Shown in pieces: positions 59,854-64,000 of a stretch of 64,000 bases of DNA (positions within the stretch are counted from its first letter, which is position 1; each line of letters starts with the position of its first letter). The stretch covers positions 11,532,001 through 11,596,000 of the forward strand of contig CM060188.1 of the NCBI GenBank assembly GCA_030549335.1. The letters are read 5' to 3'. Below the pieces are notes generated by a model that saw nothing but the letters and a program-made list of their open reading frames with translations, did not search any database and was not told the origin of the DNA. A program made the translations under genes and the position numbers. This DNA comes from Pontederia crassipes (taxonomy: Eukaryota > Streptophyta > Magnoliopsida > Commelinales > Pontederiaceae).

Positions 59854-62800
59854 ATGCTATCGGAGATGAGCATGAGGCCGATGATTGGTGGCGGCGGGGA
59901 TGGGTTTAGTTCGGAGGAGATGGGTTTGCTGCTCCGGGAGCAGCGGAGGCAGGAGGCCAGCGATTGGGAGAGGGAGCTGAACATCTACCGCAGCGGCTCC
60001 GCGCCGCCCACCGTGGAAGGGTCCTTGAGTGCCGTTGGAGGGCTCTTCGGTGGCAGCGGCAATGGTGGGTTGCTAAATGCTTCGGGAACCAAACAAATTG
60101 ACAGCTTGGCGTCGGAGGAGGAACTCCGATCCGATCCGGCTTACCTCGAGTACTATTACTCGCACGTCAATCTGAATCCCAGATTGCCGCCGCCGCTCCT
60201 CTCCAAGGAGGACTGGCGCTTTACGCAGAGGCTTCAAGCAGGGAACTCGGCGTTTGGTGGGATTGGGGACAAGAGGACGAAACCTAATCAGTTGGACGGC
60301 GAGGGAGGCCGGTCTCTCTTCCCAACACGGCCGCAGAAGGAAGAGCTCGAAGTCCAGCCATGGAGAGCTGCTGGTACTAGCGAATGGCTGGAAAGTGGAG
60401 ATGGGCTGATTGGTTTGCCTGGTATCGAACTCAATCGGCAGAAGAACTATGATACAATGTTTCAGGTCACCTTCGCTCACCACCATTTTTACTTTACAAT
60501 CCCCAATCAAATTTTTTTAGCGATAAAGACACTTGTTATTTTCCTGACAATTAGATAGGTGGTGTAAATTTCTTTTCTTTTTCTCATCTATTGTGGACAT
60601 TACTAACGATTAACGCATATAATGTTTTTTTGTCTGGTTCCAGGCTTATATAGTCTGTATTTGTAGTTCTCCATAATATCATGCGTTCAAATAACAATCT
60701 GCATAGGATGATATGATCTTTCTTTCCCTTTCTACCTTCTTTACTTCTTAAGTATTTCGTTTTAATAATGGTGAATGTGAGTTGCATTGTTTGCAGGATG
60801 ATGGACGACATGTAACTCTGGCATCAGGTCATCTTTCACGGCCGGCAAGCCGTAATGCATCCAATGATGATTCAGGAGCATTGATTTCAGCCTCTTCTAA
60901 CAATTCCAATTGTGCTGATAAGAAACCTAATAGTTCAGTCACCTTCAAAGGTGGTTCATCTAATATGACCGAACCTGATGATCTGGTAGCTGCTTTATCT
61001 GGCATGAGGTTGTCCGGAGTTGGAGATCTGAAGCATGATCTGCTGTCAGATGTTCACAACTTTTTATCCTCCAATTCCACTGGTAGTTCTCGCCTTCCAA
61101 ATGAAAATGATATGAATGGGACTTTTTCGAGCTACGAACTAGGTGGATTTTCCATAGATCCAACATTGTCTTCAATGATGACAAATCATAATAGTGCAAG
61201 TATTAGTCAGCTGTTTGGCAATGCTACTGTTGCACCGGGAATTACATTTCCTGTTACTGATTCAAGGACGAAGGAGGGCTACTTTTCTGGATCAAATTTA
61301 AATGGATCAAACGACTTACATAATCACAAAGGGACAAGCAGCCCGACAGGACCTTCTGTACCTCAGATGCCAGTAGATCCTATCTTACTTCAGTACCTAA
61401 GAAATACAGAATATGCAGCACAACCTGGAATTGGTTTTAATGATCCTTCCCTGGAAATGGGTTACATGGCTAATTCTTATGCCGACTTACTTGAGGTCCA
61501 GAAGGCATATGTGGAGGCACTGCTTCAATCAGAAAAGAACTATGGCATGCCATTTATCAATAATAATAAGTCCATGAATCTGGATAATGGCTACTATGGA
61601 AGCCCTGCTTTTGGCCTTGGCTACCCGGGAAGCCCATTAGCAAGTCATGTTCCTCATCCTTCTTTAAATAGACTGGGTAGTCCTCTTAGGAATACCATTG
61701 CTGACACCAACATGCATTTCCCTTCAACTTTAAGGAACTTTAATGGAAGCATGCTGGGTGCATGGGGAATGGCTAACACTTACACATCCTCTCTTCTTGA
61801 TGAGTTCAAGAACAACAAGACCAAATGTTATGAACTCTCTGAAATTGTTGGACATGTTGTTGATTTTAGGTAAACATATTTTCATTCATGAATTAATCTG
61901 GTTCATGCATTATTGAGTGCATGTACTTTTCTACTGATATAGGTCACTGATGTGTATTATAAAAAAGTAGCACGTCTCAACATTTTTGGTAGTTGCCGTA
62001 TTTATCTAGGTTATTGATATGTAATTAATGTGCAGTGCTGACCAATACGGAAGTCGATTCATTCAGCAAAAACTTGAAACGGCAACGAAAGAGGAGAAGG
62101 ACATGGTTTTTGAAGAAATCATGCCTCAAGCTCTTACATTGATGACTGACGTGTTTGGCAATTATGTTGTCCAAAAGGTGTCCTGTATCCCATTGTGATT
62201 TTCTTTTTTTTTTCTTTATTATTTTTTTATGCCATCTAATAAAGACTTTTATGGCAGTTTTTTGAGCATGGAAGTGCAGCTCAGATAAGGGAATTAGCTG
62301 ACCAGCTGACTGGACACGTCCTTGCACTAAGCCTCCAGATGTATGGTTGTCGGGTTATCCAAAAGGTTCATGCTTCTCCAGTTTCTTGGTTCAATTTAAG
62401 AATGTTGTACAGTTAGGTAGAACACAAAAAAAAAAAGATAATACTACTTTGGCAATCTGGAATGTTGATATCTCCTTCCATTTGTTTAGTCTGCTGGCCA
62501 CTCTGAATATCTGTGCATTAACTTTCCCAGAGAGAAAGAAACATATTACTTGTCCTGTGCTTCAAATTAGTGCTTTTGCTATAGTACATGTACTTATACA
62601 TTCATTACTTCCTCTTCCATTACTTCTTCCGTTGTTTTTCCCTTTTTCCATCTACGAATTCTGATGAAAGATCTTTTTAATCTGTGCTAATTGTTAAGGT
62701 TTAAACAACTTTTCCTCATGCATGCAGGCTATAGAAGTAATTGAGCTGGATCAGAAAACTAAAATGGTTGCAGAGTTAGATGGACATGTCATGCGTTGTG

Positions 62801-64000
62801 TCCGAGACCAGAATGGAAACCATGTTATCCAAAAATGTATTGAGTGCATTCCTGAGGATGCAATCCAATTCATTGTTTCAACTTTCTATGGCCAGATTAT
62901 GACATTATCAACACATCCATATGGATGTCGTGTCATCCAGGTAAATGATTAATGTCATATGTAAAGATCACTGAAAAATGCCAGATTTGAATAGTTTTGT
63001 CAACTTCTCCACCCTGCAGAGAATACTGGAGCACTGTCATGATACTAAAACTCAGCAAATAATGATGGATGAGATTTTGCAGTCTGTTTGTATGTTGGCA
63101 CAAGACCAATATGGGAACTATGTTGTTCAGGTATATACTTATTGGATATTCACGCTTGTTAAAGAAACAAATTGTCCTTTGGCTGTCATGTTTACCTCAT
63201 GTCCGATTACCTGATTATCACCTCTGATAGAATTTCATAGGCCTATTGAGAAGTTCACATTTCATCATTCTCAAGTATCTAATATGCTTTAAGGATTCCT
63301 CCTAAAAACTACTTTAAGGATTGCATGCTTACTATGCAATTATGTAGTTCTCGGAATGATAATTCATGTAGTTTACAGAAAACATGCTCGACTGTTTTTT
63401 TTTCAGCACGTCCTTGAGCACGGGAAACCTCATGAGCGTTCTGCTATCATGAACAAGTTAAGTGGACAGATAGTACAAATGAGCCAGCAGAAGTTTGCCT
63501 CCAATGTCATCGAGAAATGTTTGACCTTTGGTGATCCAGCCCAACGTCAGAGTTTGGTAAATGAAATGCTTGGTTCGACAGGCTTGAGCGAGCCTTTAGA
63601 GGTTAGTTTCTATGGAAATGTGACTTGGGAACTGCAATGCTTTGGGATCTAGTCAACCTTTAGATGTTTATTGTTGTTTAAATATTTTTTGTTGGCATTC
63701 TATTTTTATTTGAGGGAAAGTAGCATTCTATTAGCTTGAGTAAAATCTTAATTGTAAGAAATTTTGATCGGAGGAGAATGTTGTTTTTTCTATGAAGTTC
63801 AGTGCTTTCGTAACAAAAACGTGGAAGAACACAGATGTCTGTAGGAATTACATTCAAAGGCTATACCTTAGATTCCTTATGAACAAGAACCAACAAGTAC
63901 ATTAACATGTTTTTATACTTTTATGACGCACCACATGATTAAGGACTGCAGAAAGCAAACATGTCTTTAGATTGTCAAGATCTACTAGAGGATGTGGGCT
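59854..64000 (+). CDS. Pumilio-family (PUF) RNA-binding protein, 3' end beyond window
   Basis: Cytoplasmic translational repressor that binds UGUA-containing 3' UTRs. Exons: 59,854-60,465; 60,797-61,869; 62,036-62,177; 62,258-62,365; 62,728-62,940; 63,020-63,130; 63,407-63,601. Phases join to 818 residues, all GT-AG. The N-terminal ~540 residues carry the plant PUM features ([39 protein letters not shown], the NABP-type region). PUF repeats start near residue 545. Recognition positions seen are S568/Q572, N604/Q608, C640/Q644, N676/Q680, C712/Q716, N749/Q753 and S785/E789, i.e. repeats 1-7 of the code that reads UGUANAUA from repeat 8 to 1. Repeat 8 and the C-terminus are outside. Closest to the APUM1-6 group (~970 aa); the exact member is unclear. 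Confidence 0.95.

Overview
This is a 64-kb piece of a flowering-plant nuclear genome. The genes have many GT-AG introns, the flanks are strongly AT-rich, and the transposons (Copia, RTE LINE, tRNA-derived SINE, Mutator-like and GC-rich short inverted-repeat elements) are plant families. The protein sequences read most like a monocot outside the grasses; that placement is an inference from memory of the families.

Layout. (1) 1-21,313 is a transposon graveyard. A young Copia element (1-4436) sits inside the gag of an older, antisense Copia fossil (copy A). Copy A also carries a ~2.1-kb foldback element (6910-9007). A paralogous copy B of the same antisense Copia and its neighbouring RNase H fragment lies at ~17,540-21,313. 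Between them are a 0.65-kb tandem duplication, a diverged ~150-bp tandem array and a perfect 48-bp palindrome. (2) 21,314-28,900 is AT-rich, with a short TIR element, a second broken Copia (24,963-27,668) that has received a SINE and a LINE tail, and unassigned DNA. (3) 29,231-34,800 (minus strand) is an intact eight-exon SDIR1-type RING E3 ligase gene. Its sixth intron (~4.1 kb) holds an RNase H fragment and a TIR element into which a recent RTE LINE inserted. (4) 35,440-45,080 is repeat-derived intergenic DNA with a 1.88-kb tandem duplication that looks identical, and a probable old Gypsy LTR. (5) 45,131-46,558 (minus) is a single-exon PCS1-type aspartic protease. (6) 48,741-48,820 is a tRNA-Leu(CAG). 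(7) 50,647-51,807 (minus) is a single-exon RING-H2/DUF1117 E3 ligase of the RDUF1/2 type. (8) 52,310-59,150 is AT-rich, with a probable second Gypsy LTR and a truncated RTE LINE. (9) 59,854 to beyond the right edge (plus) is a Pumilio (PUF) RNA-binding protein gene, with seven of eight PUF repeats in the window.

The host genes are unrelated neighbours, each with its own promoter, and do not form a cluster. SDIR1 and RDUF-type ligases both act in abscisic-acid/drought signalling in Arabidopsis, but nothing here shows that their proximity matters. I found no convincing new gene system. The most informative observations are structural: the double-ended foldback, the recent tandem duplication, the 48-bp palindrome, and the ordered nest of insertions in the SDIR1 intron.
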